NCBI RefSeq assembly: GCF_003122205.1
Contig: NZ_QEYE01000014.1
Span: 24,805 to 88,804 of the forward strand
Direction: 5' to 3'
From: Maritimibacter sp. 55A14
GTDB lineage: Bacteria; Pseudomonadota; Alphaproteobacteria; Rhodobacterales; Rhodobacteraceae
DNA: 64,000 nt
The notes beneath the pieces were generated by a model. It saw only the letters and a program-made list of their open reading frames with translations. It had not been told where the DNA came from and searched no databases. Positions 28,271 through 37,118 of this stretch are shown piece after piece. The translations under genes and the position numbers were made by a program. Within the stretch, counting starts at the first letter, position 1. Each line of letters begins with the position of its first letter.

Positions 28271-29007
28271 AGCTCGCCCCCCGCGATCGCGATACCCTGT
28301 CCGTTGATCCCCTCGCTGCCCGGCATCGTGAGCCAGAGCGCGGCCGCGACGACCTCCGACGGCTGGATGAGCCGGCCCTGCGGATTGACGCGCTCCAGCG
28401 CGGCGCGTGCGGCGGCGCGATCCTTGCCGGTGCGCTCCATGATGGTGGCGACCGAGCGGTCCGTCATCTCGGTCTCCATGAAGCCGGGGCAGAGCGCGTT
28501 GACGGTGATGTCGCGGCGCGCCACTTCCAGCGCGATGGATCGCACCAGCCCCAGGACCCCGTGCTTGGAGGCCGCGTAGGCCGAGGCATAGGCATAGCCC
28601 TTGAGCCCGGCGGTGGAGGCCACGGCGATCAGCCGGCCCCAGCCGTCCATCTGCGCCAGCCCGGCGCGGAAGGTCAGGAAGACGCCGGTCAGATTGACCG
28701 CGAGCATGGCGTTCCAGTCTTCCAGCGTGGTGCGTGCGAAGGGGGCGCTTTCGGCCGCGCCGGCATTGGCGATGACGATCTCCACCGGCCCGGCCTGCCG
28801 GAAGAGCGCCGCGACGCTATTCTCCCGCGTCACGTCGGCGGTGACGGCGGTGATGGCGTCGTGCGAGGCGGCGACGGCCTCCAGCGGTCCGGGCCTGCGT
28901 CCGGCGATGACGACCTCGGCGCCGGCCTCGGCAAAGCCGTGCGCCAGCGCCGCGCCGGAGCCCGTGCCGCCCCCGGTGATCAGAACCCTGCGCCCCGCGA
29001 CGCTCAT
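28267..29007 (-). CDS. short-chain dehydrogenase (3-hydroxyacyl-CoA dehydrogenase-like)
   Basis: A 246-residue SDR with [12 protein letters not shown] for NAD(P) binding, NAG in IANAGAAES, catalytic Ser in ASTAG, and YAASK with catalytic Tyr and Lys. It would oxidise a hydroxyl group of a CoA intermediate made by the hydratase. Its start overlaps the large monooxygenase stop (29004) by four bases. Confidence 0.9.
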   Translation of the reverse strand: MSVAGRRVLITGGGTGSGAALAHGFAEAGAEVVIAGRRPGPLEAVAASHDAITAVTADVTRENSVAALFRQAGPVEIVIANAGAAESAPFARTTLEDWNAMLAVNLTGVFLTFRAGLAQMDGWGRLIAVASTAGLKGYAYASAYAASKHGVLGLVRSIALEVARRDITVNALCPGFMETEMTDRSVATIMERTGKDRAAARAALERVNPQGRLIQPSEVVAAALWLTMPGSEGINGQGIAIAGGEL

Positions 29008-31298
29008 GCCCGGATCTCCTCTTGCTGGCGTTCGGCCAGGCGCATCGCCTGGTCCCGCCCGGCGAGATAGGGCAGCGGCCAGTCGCTGCCCGCGTCACCC
29101 AGCGCGATGGCTGCGTGATGGGTCCAGTAGGGATCGGCCAGATGCGGCCGCGCAAGACAGACCAGATCGGCCCGGCCCGCCATCAGGATCGAATTGACGT
29201 GGTCGGGCTCGTAGATATTGCCGACCGCCATCGTGGCGATCCCGGTTTCGTTGCGGATACGGTCTGAGAACGGCGTCTGGAACATCCGGCCATAGACCGG
29301 GCGCGCCTCGGTGCTGGTCTGCCCGGCGGAGACGTCGATGATATCGGCCCCGGCGGCGTGCAAGGCGCGGGCGATGGCGACCGCCTCCTCGGGCGTGACG
29401 CCCGCATCGCCCACCCAGTCATTGGCCGAAATGCGCACCGAGAGCGGCTTGTCGCCGTGCCAGGCGGCGCGCACCGCTTCCAACACCTCCAGCGGATAGC
29501 GCAGGCGGTTCTCCAGGCTTCCGCCATAGGCATCGCCGCGCCGGTTCGACAGCGGCGAGATGAAGGAGGAGAGCAGATAGCCATGCGCCGCGTGAAGTTC
29601 GATCATGTCGAACCCCGCGCGCCCGGCCATTTCCGCGGCCGCCACGAATTCCGCCGTCACTTGGTCCATGTCCGCTCGATTCATCGCGCGCGGCGTCTGG
29701 TTGCGCGGCGACCAGGGGATTTCGCTGGCCGACATCACCGGCCAGTTGCCCTCGGGCAGCGGCGCGTCCATCTCCTCCCACCCCAGTTGGGTGGACCCTT
29801 TGCGCCCGGAATGGCCGATCTGGCAGCAGATCTTCGCACCGGTTTCGCGATGTACGAAATCGGTGATCCGGCGCCAGGCGGCCTCGTGTTCGGGCGCGTA
29901 GAGCCCGGTGCAGCCCGGCGTGATCCGGCCCTCGGGCGAGACGCATGTCATTTCGGTCACGACGAGCCCCGCGCCGCCCTTGGCGCGCTCTCCCAAGTGT
30001 ACGAGATGCCAGTCGGTCGGGCAGCCGTCCTCGGCCCGGTACTGCGCCATGGGCGAGACCACGATGCGGTTCTTCAACTCCATGCCGCGCAGGCGGAAGG
30101 GCGCGAACATCGGCGCACGCACCGGCGCGCTTTCCGGCATGCCCGCGCGGGTCTGGAACCAGCGTTCCGCGCCTTCCAGCCATGCCGGGTCGCGCAGGCG
30201 CAGGTTCTCGTGGCTGATCCGCTGGCTGCGGGTGAGCAGCGAATAGGTGAACTGGACCGGGTCGAGATCGAGATAGCGTTCGACATCCTCGAACCATTCC
30301 AGGCTGTTGCGTGCCGCGGATTGAAGGCGCAGAACCTCCAGCCGGCGTTCGTCCTGGTAGCGCTGGAAGGCGCGTTCCAGCGTCGGCTCGGAATGCAGGT
30401 AATCGGCGAGCGCGATGGCACTGTCGAAGGCCAGCCGCGTGCCCGACCCGATGGAGAAATGCCCGGTCGCGGCGGCATCGCCCATCAGGACGACATTGCC
30501 ATGATACCAGCGCTCGCAGATCACCCGCGGGAAATTCATCCAGACCGCCGCGCCGCGCAGGTGGGCAGCGTTCGACATCAGCGCGTGGCCGTCGAGATAT
30601 TCGACGAAGATCGTCTCGCAGGTGGTGACGATCTCTTCTTTCGACATCTCCGCGAAACCCCAGTTCTCCCAAATTTCTTGGGAGCATTCGACGATCACCG
30701 TCGCGGTCTCGGCGTCGAACTGGTAGGCATGGATCCACATCCAGCCATGTTCGGTGCGCTTGAAGATGAAGGTGAAGGCGTCGTCGAATTTCTGATGCGT
30801 GCCCAGCCAGATGAACTTGCAGTGGCGGATGTCGATATCGGGTTTGAAGACATCTTCGTATTCGCTGCGGATGCGGGAGTTGATCCCGTCGCAGGCCACG
30901 ACCACGTCATAGGCATCGCGATACTCCGCGGCCGTGCCGAACTCCGTCTCGAAGCGCATCTCGACGCCGAGCGCCCGCGCGCGCTCCTGCAACAGCACCA
31001 GCATCTGCCGCCGCCCGATCCCCGCAAAACCGTGGCCGCCCGAGACGGTGCGCACCCCCTTGTGGATCACCGCGATATCGTCCCAGTAGGAGAAATGATC
31101 GCGGATCGCGCGGGTGCTTTCGGGGTCGTTGCGCCACATCCTGTCGAGCGCGTCGTCGGAGAGCACGACGCCCCATCCGAACGTATCGTTGGCGCGGTTG
31201 CGCTCCATCACCGTGATCTCGTGCGACGGGTCCCGCAGCTTCATGGAGATCGCGAAATAGAGGCCTGCCGGTCCGCCGCCAAGACAGAGTATCTTCAT
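29004..31298 (-). CDS. 2-aminobenzoyl-CoA monooxygenase/reductase (fused)
   Basis: A 764-residue two-domain flavoenzyme. Residues 1 to about 385 are a FAD hydroxylase with GGGPAGLYF at 7-15 and [10 protein letters not shown], the second FAD-binding motif. From about 395 the protein is an old-yellow-enzyme reductase: [20 protein letters not shown], then [19 protein letters not shown] and VRISANDW. The fusion is the hallmark of the enzyme that hydroxylates and reduces 2-aminobenzoyl-CoA to a non-aromatic product. Related proteins are annotated as bifunctional salicylyl-CoA 5-hydroxylase/oxidoreductase, so a hydroxybenzoyl-CoA substrate remains possible. First gene of the seven-gene operon; AGGGG lies eight bases before the ATG. 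Confidence 0.92.
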   Translation of the reverse strand: MKILCLGGGPAGLYFAISMKLRDPSHEITVMERNRANDTFGWGVVLSDDALDRMWRNDPESTRAIRDHFSYWDDIAVIHKGVRTVSGGHGFAGIGRRQMLVLLQERARALGVEMRFETEFGTAAEYRDAYDVVVACDGINSRIRSEYEDVFKPDIDIRHCKFIWLGTHQKFDDAFTFIFKRTEHGWMWIHAYQFDAETATVIVECSQEIWENWGFAEMSKEEIVTTCETIFVEYLDGHALMSNAAHLRGAAVWMNFPRVICERWYHGNVVLMGDAAATGHFSIGSGTRLAFDSAIALADYLHSEPTLERAFQRYQDERRLEVLRLQSAARNSLEWFEDVERYLDLDPVQFTYSLLTRSQRISHENLRLRDPAWLEGAERWFQTRAGMPESAPVRAPMFAPFRLRGMELKNRIVVSPMAQYRAEDGCPTDWHLVHLGERAKGGAGLVVTEMTCVSPEGRITPGCTGLYAPEHEAAWRRITDFVHRETGAKICCQIGHSGRKGSTQLGWEEMDAPLPEGNWPVMSASEIPWSPRNQTPRAMNRADMDQVTAEFVAAAEMAGRAGFDMIELHAAHGYLLSSFISPLSNRRGDAYGGSLENRLRYPLEVLEAVRAAWHGDKPLSVRISANDWVGDAGVTPEEAVAIARALHAAGADIIDVSAGQTSTEARPVYGRMFQTPFSDRIRNETGIATMAVGNIYEPDHVNSILMAGRADLVCLARPHLADPYWTHHAAIALGDAGSDWPLPYLAGRDQAMRLAERQQEEIRA

Positions 31299-31363
31299 CG
31301 TCTAGCCCCTTGCGGTCATGTGTTTCGCAGAAGCAGGCTGCCAGAGGCGGGAATTTAATTCAA

Positions 31364-31379
31364 GTTTAAAATTTTAAAC
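31364..31379. promoter_or_regulatory. 16-base palindromic operator upstream of the aminobenzoate operon
   Basis: GTTTAAAATTTTAAAC is a perfect palindrome in a short AT-rich island about 65 bases upstream of the monooxygenase start. Size and symmetry fit a MarR dimer site, and the operon carries its own MarR gene. The divergent GFA gene begins 172 bases away on the other side. Confidence 0.6.
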
Positions 31380-31551
31380 ATGAAATAAACCCGTGCAGCC
31401 GGGAACGGGCCTAAAGTCGTAGATCGCGATCGCACAATGCCCCCGCCCGCTGTGCTAGACTGGCTACGGTTTTGGCCGTATTTTCGGGCCGGACCGCGTT
31501 CTTTGTACTCCAGTAAAACCAGTAGAGTGACCCGGAAAACAGGGGGGAGAC

Positions 31552-31989
31552 ATGTCCCATAGCTATGACGGCGGCTGCGATCACATCCACACGCGTGCCG
31601 AACATGACCCGATCGACAATCACACCTGCCATTGCTCGGTCTGCAAGCGCGTCACCGGGCAGGACACGACCCATGTGGTCTTCTTCAAGCATGGCGATGT
31701 CGCGGTGGATCATCCCGAGAAGCTGAACCGCCAGCCGTTCAACGACCAGAATCCGAACGGGCCGCTGGAGCTTTGCACCTGCGCCGATTGCGGCACGCCA
31801 ATCATGCTCGACGACAAGCAGAGCCGGATCCGTGCCGTGGTGCCCAACCTGATGGGTTTCGGATCGTCGATCCCGGATGCGTCCTATCACGCCTTCTACG
31901 ACCCGGCGACAGGCGAGCCCAAGCCAAATGACGGGCGACCGGTCCATGAAGGGCTGCGCCCGGATTTCGTCTGGCCCGAGCCGTCCTGA
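31552..31989 (+). CDS. GFA (glutathione-dependent formaldehyde-activating)-like protein
   Basis: A 145-residue protein with zinc-binding clusters CHCSVC near residue 26 and CTCADCG near 75. These match the CENP-V/GFA fold. The first motif, usually CxC, appears here as GGCDHIH, so one zinc site may differ. Reported activity for this fold is doubtful, and no substrate can be named. It is preceded by GGGGGGAGAC. It stands alone, divergent from the aminobenzoate operon and convergent with another GFA protein. Confidence 0.75.
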   Translation: MSHSYDGGCDHIHTRAEHDPIDNHTCHCSVCKRVTGQDTTHVVFFKHGDVAVDHPEKLNRQPFNDQNPNGPLELCTCADCGTPIMLDDKQSRIRAVVPNLMGFGSSIPDASYHAFYDPATGEPKPNDGRPVHEGLRPDFVWPEPS

Positions 31990-32009
31990 AGGGACGGCGC
32001 GCGGGCCGG

Positions 32010-32438
32010 CTATTCAGGCAGCATCTCGCCCGATCCGCCGAGTTCTTCGGGGAAGTCGCGCAGTTTGGGCAGGCCGTCGTGGATCGGCAGAACGGTCTGG
32101 GCGTAATTCACATGCACCGCCGGCGCGAAATCGAGCGTCGGCAGGGTGGCCGCGTAGACGTCGACCAGGCCGAATGTCGGGTGGTTGGTCAGAACATGGC
32201 CGCCGCACCGTGTGCAGTATTTGCGTTCGCTGGTTTCAGTCTTGCTGTAGCTGGCTAACGCGTCTTCGCCCTTCGTGACCTTCACCCTGTCGGGTTGCCA
32301 GAGCGTGAATGCGGTGACCGGCGCGGCCGACCAGGACCGGCAGGAGGCGCAGTGGCAATAGCCCATCGCCTCGGGGCTGCCGGTCGCCTCAACCTCCACC
32401 GCGCCGCAGAAGCATTGGCCTTTGTGTGTCTGTGACAT
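32010..32438 (-). CDS. GFA family protein
   Basis: A 142-residue protein with the full set of zinc cysteines: CFCGAV at 9-14, CHCASC near 28 and CTRCGG near 75. It starts MSQTHKGQ with GGGGAG upstream. It is convergent with the GFA-like gene at 31552-31989 (20 bases apart). The two proteins are only distantly similar, so this is not a recent duplication. The function is not known. Confidence 0.82.
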   Translation of the reverse strand: MSQTHKGQCFCGAVEVEATGSPEAMGYCHCASCRSWSAAPVTAFTLWQPDRVKVTKGEDALASYSKTETSERKYCTRCGGHVLTNHPTFGLVDVYAATLPTLDFAPAVHVNYAQTVLPIHDGLPKLRDFPEELGGSGEMLPE

Positions 32439-32588
32439 GGATCGCTCCCCGGTTCGACTTGTCGGGCAAGCGTAGCACAGGCGGCCCGGTGCGGGCAGGG
32501 GAAACGCCCGCGCGCGTTCGGCGCGGCGCCGGTTCGGCCAGCGCCTGCGCGGTGGCACAGGTTGGCTTGCTCGTGGGTGGGGAACCGC

Positions 32589-33689
32589 CTAGCGGGTCAG
32601 CCGCCGGGTCTGCGCGTCCTCGACCATCAGGCGATCCTGGCCGGACTCGTCCATCAGGATCTCGTTGAGCAGCATCTTGTAGGACCGTTTCTTCAGCTTG
32701 CGCTGTTCCGCCGATTGCCGCTGGGCGCTGAGGAAGCTGCGGGGCAGGCTGCCGCGGTTCTGGCGTTCGGCCGTCTTGGCCTCGGCCTCCTCGATGACGC
32801 CATGTAGCAGGGACAACATTCCGGTGCGGCTGGCGCGGCGCAGCGGCACCTCCTCGCTGGCGGCGAAGACCAGCGCATTGTCGCCGCCGATCATCGTCGT
32901 GTACTTGCCCAGACGGCGCTCCAGATGCTGCTCGAGATCATAGGTGGATAGACGGAAGAGACTGCGCCGCAGGCACAGGAACAGCCCCGCGCCGCGATAG
33001 GAAATGCGGGTCTTGCCCGCCCCGGAACAATCGGAAATCGCGTGCGCCCCGTCGCGCAGCAGCGCGGTGAAGCCGGTCTTGTCGATGCCCGCAAATTCCC
33101 GGCTGCGGTCGGAGATCTTGATCGCCAGGATCGAGGAGGTCAGCAGCCGCATTCGGCCCAGTTGCAGCACGTAATTCTCGAAGGCGGTGTAGTCGAGCAT
33201 GTTCGGCACATCGGAGAGAGGCAGCGGCTCGTCATAATCAAAACTGTAATCGTCCTTGAACATCCGGATCAGATCGTCCGCGCCGTGGAACTGCTGCCGG
33301 TCCTTCGATGTCTCGTGGATCCGCTTCTTGAGTTGCTGGAGACGCTGGATCATCTCCTCGATGTTGAACGGTTTGATCAGGTAGTCGGACGCCCCGTAGG
33401 AAAACGATTTGTCGATATAGGATTGCTGCGACATCGCCGTGACCATCATGATCGGCGTCGTCTTGTATTCCTCGCGCTCGCGGATGTTCCGGAGGATCGC
33501 GATCCCGTCCATTTCCGGAATCTGGATATCAAGCAAAACCGAATCGAAGGGCTCTTCGGCCCCGTTCAGATGCTCCAGCGCATCGCGGCCCGACACGGCC
33601 ACTTGAGTATTCGTAAAGCCTGCACAGCGCAGCGCTTCTGTAATCAATTCACTCGCATCACGATCATCTTCAACCACCAGGATTCTCAT
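32589..33689 (-). CDS. response regulator with degenerate GGDEF-like output domain (copy 1)
   Basis: A 366-residue protein starting MRILVVEDD, with AGGGA upstream. Residues 1-120 are a receiver with phospho-acceptor Asp54 in LLDIQIPEMDG and the switch lysine in YLIKPF. A linker leads to an output domain of about residues 165-300 containing ISYRGAGLFLCL, where a diguanylate cyclase would have RYGGDEF. The GGDEF residues are lost, so cyclase activity is unlikely; a binding role is more plausible. A lysine/arginine-rich C-terminal tail follows. Two relatives lie at 34188 and 50002. It is transcribed divergently from the first of these. Confidence 0.82.
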   Translation of the reverse strand: MRILVVEDDRDASELITEALRCAGFTNTQVAVSGRDALEHLNGAEEPFDSVLLDIQIPEMDGIAILRNIREREEYKTTPIMMVTAMSQQSYIDKSFSYGASDYLIKPFNIEEMIQRLQQLKKRIHETSKDRQQFHGADDLIRMFKDDYSFDYDEPLPLSDVPNMLDYTAFENYVLQLGRMRLLTSSILAIKISDRSREFAGIDKTGFTALLRDGAHAISDCSGAGKTRISYRGAGLFLCLRRSLFRLSTYDLEQHLERRLGKYTTMIGGDNALVFAASEEVPLRRASRTGMLSLLHGVIEEAEAKTAERQNRGSLPRSFLSAQRQSAEQRKLKKRSYKMLLNEILMDESGQDRLMVEDAQTRRLTR

Positions 33690-34187
33690 GACTCGTTCCC
33701 TTATACTGACCGGCAAAGCAATCTTCGAGATGTCGAAGCGCGGCCCAATTTCCGTGCTCCGCAGCCTTGTCCGGCTTTCCCACTGAACCAGAGAGTAGTT
33801 TGCCACTGTGCCGTTTGGATGGCCCCAATATGTAATAACTTGGATGCGCAGGGGCTGCGAGCTGTGCCATGTATCTGTAATCGCGCAACAATGAGCCGGC
33901 GTCGCACGGTATTGGTCATGGATCGCGGCTCTTGCGGCTGCGGTTCCAGGAAAACGGGTCGGATGGGGCTTCGAAATGAGCGTTCGGGATGCAGCAGGAA
34001 CCCCCGTGATTCCGCCGGAGAAAGGCCAGCGGATGCCATGGTCGTGCCCCGTTGTGTTCACAATTATTGAATAGTTTTGGGTTGTGAACGTGCATTGGCT
34101 CCTGTTCGCGTCCGGTCACCAGCCGGTATGGGGCAAACGGGTAATGACTGGGCGTCCTGCGGGCTGTCTCTACCAGGGTGAATGTCG
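33690..34187. other. divergent intergenic region (498 bases) with long inverted repeat
   Basis: This lies between two divergent paralogous response regulators. At 34056-34063 and 34082-34089 are GTTCACAA and TTGTGAAC, an 8-base inverted repeat with an 18-base AT-rich spacer. The left arm is also part of TTGTG-TT-CACAA (34052-34063). It ends about 100 bases before the ATG of the plus-strand gene and could bind a regulator of one or both genes. No gene was recognised in the region. Confidence 0.5.
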
Positions 34188-35261
34188 ATGAAGATACTCG
34201 CGGTTGACGATGATCTCATGATCCTTGACCTGCTTCGGGAGGCGATGGCCGCGATTGGCGAGCACGAGGTCGAAACCGCGTCTTCCGGCGAAATGGCGAT
34301 CGAGCTCTTCCGCAAGAAAGGTTCCTATTACGACTGCTTCCTGCTGGACATCCAGATGCCCGAGACCGACGGCATCGAGGTCTGCAAGACGATCCGGGCC
34401 ACGCCGGGTTACAAGCGTACGCCGATCATCATGGCCACGGCAATGTCGCAGAAAGCCTATATCGAGCGCGCCTTTGCCGCGGGGGCCACGGATTACGTCG
34501 TCAAGCCATTCGATTTCGGCGAGTTGAACACGCGGCTGCGCACCGCCGCGAAGATCGCCGAACAGCGCATGGACAAGATCGAGATGGGCAACAATGCCCG
34601 CTCCATCCAGGAGGTGCTGAACCGCAATCTGAGCCACAGCCTGGAGGAGCCATTCGAGATCCAGGGCGTCGAGCGTCTGGTGGGCTATGTTTCCTTCGAG
34701 AATTTCGTCCTTACCCTTCCGCTGGGCTCGTTGCTGTCCTCGTCGCTCTTTGCAGTCAAGATCGCGAATGTCGACAAGATCTACGCGGCCACGACGCCGG
34801 TGCAGTTCCGCCGGATCATGACCGATGTGGCCGAGGCGATTACCGATGCGACCGAGGCGGATGGCAACCTTTTCTCCTATCGCGGCAACGGCATATTCCT
34901 GTGCCTTCGGCAGTCGGGTGGGGCCGGAAGCCTGGAGGATCTGGAGAAGGAGCTGAACCGCGCGCTGAGTGGAATCGTGGTGCATTCCGGGACCGAGCAG
35001 CGGGGCGAGCCATTGAAGTTGCGCATCGTCGTCGGGTCGGCGGCGTCGCTCCAGATCATCAACAAGCCCGGCTCCTTCCGCAAGGCCACCAGCCATGTCG
35101 AGAAGCGCTGCGATCGCATAAGGCAACTGGACGACCCGTTCGGCCAGGACTCCGATCCGTTGCGTGAGGATAACGCCCGGTTGCAGCAAAAGCGCAACGC
35201 CTATGAGGCGCTCCTCAAGGACTGCCTGGACGATTCAGTGCGCGACATCCAGCGGGGATGA
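34188..35261 (+). CDS. response regulator with degenerate GGDEF-like output domain (copy 2)
   Basis: A 357-residue protein, starting MKILAVDDD. An ATG six bases upstream is possible, but AGGGTG is better spaced (seven bases) for 34188. The receiver has Asp54 in LLDIQMPETDG and Lys in YVVKPF. The output domain contains FSYRGNGIFLCL in place of the RYGGDEF motif, preceded by a helix-rich region like that of GGDEF domains. The tail is charged and helical. Its neighbours are the divergent paralogue at 32589 and the convergent luxI-type gene four bases downstream, which suggests a functional connection. Confidence 0.82.
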   Translation: MKILAVDDDLMILDLLREAMAAIGEHEVETASSGEMAIELFRKKGSYYDCFLLDIQMPETDGIEVCKTIRATPGYKRTPIIMATAMSQKAYIERAFAAGATDYVVKPFDFGELNTRLRTAAKIAEQRMDKIEMGNNARSIQEVLNRNLSHSLEEPFEIQGVERLVGYVSFENFVLTLPLGSLLSSSLFAVKIANVDKIYAATTPVQFRRIMTDVAEAITDATEADGNLFSYRGNGIFLCLRQSGGAGSLEDLEKELNRALSGIVVHSGTEQRGEPLKLRIVVGSAASLQIINKPGSFRKATSHVEKRCDRIRQLDDPFGQDSDPLREDNARLQQKRNAYEALLKDCLDDSVRDIQRG

Positions 35262-35265
35262 TCCG

Positions 35266-35970
35266 TCAGACCTTGTGATGGGCCGGTGCGCATTGCGGGG
35301 ATTGCGTGGAGCTGCGCCGGCCGTAATCCGACAAATCGGACCTGGCGTTGCGGGCGGGAGCCTCGCCCTTGGCCTCGCCGCGTCTGTCTCCGGCCGGCTT
35401 CAGGTGCATCAGCGCGACCTGGGTTTTCCAGCCCTCGATATCCATGACCGGACCGGCCGGTTCGGCTTCCAGCCCCAGACGCCCGATCCAGCGCGACCAG
35501 ACCGCCGGAACCAGCCCGAGCACAGTCCTGGCGCCAAGCTCGCGCGCGGCTTCGATCATGCCGTGCATCATCGCGGCCTGTACGCGGGTGCGCAGGCGCG
35601 CGGGAACCGAGTTGACCACGAAAACGCGCGAGGACTCCCAGATATCCGGATCGACCGGGGCCTCGAAATTCAGCAGGTTCCGCGGGATCGTGTCGATCAT
35701 CCCCTTCTGCGCGTCGCGGATCATGTAGCTGTACATGCCGCATTTCGCGATGGTCGGGGTCAGGCGGATGCCCGCCAGGACCGTCTCGCCCTCATGCACC
35801 GCGACCCAGCGGCTGGCCGGGTTGTCATACTGGTCGTATTCCATGCCCTCGGCCTGGGGCAGGGCCCAACTGTTCTTGTCGATAAAGGCGTTCTTGCGCG
35901 CCTTCAGGAGATTGACGAGCAACTCCCCATGCCTGTGCATGTTCTGAAACGAAAGCGTGGTCGTTTCCAT
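35266..35970 (-). CDS. LuxI-type acyl-homoserine-lactone synthase
   Basis: A 234-residue autoinducer synthase that makes an AHL from S-adenosylmethionine and an acyl carrier. Invariant residues are present at Arg25, Phe29, Trp35, Glu44, Asp46, Asp49, Arg69, Glu112 and Arg115 (in WESSRVFV), each displaced by about one from LuxI numbering. The last 35 residues form a charged, low-complexity extension. The start has GGAGAG upstream. It is convergent with the response regulator at 34188, with only four bases between stops. No LuxR gene is adjacent. A terminator-like hairpin lies about 130 bases upstream on the same strand. Confidence 0.9.
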   Translation of the reverse strand: METTTLSFQNMHRHGELLVNLLKARKNAFIDKNSWALPQAEGMEYDQYDNPASRWVAVHEGETVLAGIRLTPTIAKCGMYSYMIRDAQKGMIDTIPRNLLNFEAPVDPDIWESSRVFVVNSVPARLRTRVQAAMMHGMIEAARELGARTVLGLVPAVWSRWIGRLGLEAEPAGPVMDIEGWKTQVALMHLKPAGDRRGEAKGEAPARNARSDLSDYGRRSSTQSPQCAPAHHKV

Positions 35971-36097
35971 ATTCTCTCCAATTCGCGGTGCCCTGCGCAG
36001 ATGCGCGGCTGCCGCCTTTCACTCTCGATCCGGCCCGGTTCGGGCTGAAGCCTGCGCCCGGTTTCGGGTAAGCCTTACACAAGATTACAGAAAAATA

Positions 36098-36146
36098 CAG
36101 CCTGCGGTTGCCAAATTCCCGGATTTCGGGATCAACCTGCAGGCTG
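36098..36146 (-). terminator. intrinsic terminator-like hairpin upstream of luxI
   Basis: On the minus strand, CAGCCTGCAGGTTG (36146-36133) pairs with CAACCGCAGGCTG (36110-36098), with one bulged base. The loop contains a smaller TCCCG/CGGGA stem. TATTTTTCTG follows directly, the pattern of a Rho-independent terminator. It faces luxI, whose ATG is about 128 bases on. It could end a small RNA or act as an attenuator in the luxI leader. Confidence 0.6.
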
Positions 36147-36236
36147 ACCTTCTGCGATGCGAATTGTTTCGGATTTCATGCGCCCTCTGCCGACTGTGTT
36201 TCTTTGCCCAGCACAGAAAGCCACAAAGCACTGCGG

Positions 36237-36257
36237 TTATCCACATTTTTGTCCACA
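36237..36257 (+). promoter_or_regulatory. pair of DnaA-box-like sequences
   Basis: TTATCCACA (36237-36245) is a perfect DnaA box, and TTGTCCACA (36249-36257) differs by one base, three bases later in the same orientation. No dnaA, parAB, repABC or hemE gene is nearby, so this is not clearly an origin. DnaA-linked control of the flanking genes is possible. Confidence 0.35.
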
Positions 36258-36343
36258 ATTTTGCGTGAAATTGTCATGTGTTGCGAAATAGTTGGCAGGC
36301 AGAAGGCCGGGATGCGCCGATCTCGGTTCGATCCCTGTCGGAT

Positions 36344-36357
36344 CACAATATATTGTG
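36344..36357. promoter_or_regulatory. 14-base palindrome, possible operator
   Basis: CACAATATATTGTG is a perfect palindrome in a GC-rich setting, between luxI and the gene at 36624. Its CACAAT half-site resembles the TTGTG/CACAA arms of the repeat at 34052-34089, so the two may share a regulator. Confidence 0.35.
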
Positions 36358-36623
36358 TAGCCCGCCAGGCCGGTGGCTGGCGGGGCGTCGGGCGCGAATG
36401 CACGGCGACGCGCCTCCCGCGGCGATTCGCCACCCTCCGCCGAGAGCACCGGGCGGGGTCACGGTGCCTGTCCATAAAATGTCCAGAATCCAACAAAGAA
36501 GAACCACATGGAGCCGGATGATTGGTCATGTGGGAAGCTGCGATTCAGGGCATGTCTGCCGATGTCCGGAAGCGACCCGCGTACGCAACAGCGTGGCAGG
36601 CAAGGACAGCGCGGGGGACGGAC

Positions 36624-37004
36624 ATGTTCAGCTATCATGCCTCATTCAGCATACGCGGCGAAGTTGTCGCCATCCTTCGCCGGCACGAACCTGACGAACA
36701 TCTTCTGGTTGACATTACCGCTCCCGGTCCGGTCGAGGAGATGGCTCTTCGGGGATTTGTGCCGCGCACGTCGTTTTCGATCCGCGACGCGGTGCAGATG
36801 GAACATTTCGAGAATCAGGTTTCGCCAGGCGATATAATCGAAGCTGAGGGTGCGTTTTGGCAAACAAACTATTTCTTGCATGGAAACAGTTTGGTCGATA
36901 CGTCCTTCGTGATTTCCAGCTTCTCAGTCCTGGAACGGCATCCGCGCTCCGTGGTGCGGATTGTTCCTTTCCTCGATGTTCCACCGGCCGGCAGAGTTCA
37001 CTGA
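36624..37004 (+). CDS. small uncharacterised protein
   Basis: A 126-residue protein starting MFSYHASFSI, with GGGGGAC upstream; in-frame upstream starts exist but lack a site. The sequence alternates short strands, for example GEVVAILRR, LLVDITAPG and GDIIEAEGAFWQTN, and may form a small β-barrel. No cysteine or membrane segment stands out. It lies between luxI and a histidine kinase. I do not recognise the family. Confidence 0.6.
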   Translation: MFSYHASFSIRGEVVAILRRHEPDEHLLVDITAPGPVEEMALRGFVPRTSFSIRDAVQMEHFENQVSPGDIIEAEGAFWQTNYFLHGNSLVDTSFVISSFSVLERHPRSVVRIVPFLDVPPAGRVH

Positions 37005-37118
37005 TCCACGACGCGGGATTCGCAAAACCATCAGAACTCGGCCACGCGTCCGCCGCATTCGGTTAGTAAACTTAAGCCGCGATGCGGCCAGAAAGGCCGT
37101 GATTTCAAAAGGTGGGAC

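Larger units (their letters stand above)
35971..36623. other. intergenic region (653 bases) upstream of luxI and of a small gene
   Basis: No gene is recognised in this divergent region. It contains a terminator-like hairpin on the minus strand (36098-36146), two DnaA-box-like sequences (36237-36257) and a 14-base perfect palindrome (36344-36357). Promoters for luxI and for the gene at 36624 should lie here but were not placed. Confidence 0.5.

Noticed and set aside
29358..31358. A 666-codon plus-strand open frame over the monooxygenase/reductase gene.
   Set aside because: It is antisense to a gene with complete FAD and old-yellow-enzyme motifs and shows no domain of its own. The same applies to 26331-28097 and 59912-61630.
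36237..36257. Interpretation of the DnaA boxes as a replication origin.
   Set aside because: Only two boxes are present and no dnaA, repABC, parAB or hemE gene flanks them. They are kept as regulatory candidates only.
36329..36357. GGTTCGATCC followed by a palindrome, resembling a tRNA T-arm and possible attachment site.
   Set aside because: The flanks do not pair as a T-stem or acceptor stem and no integrase is nearby, so it is a chance match.
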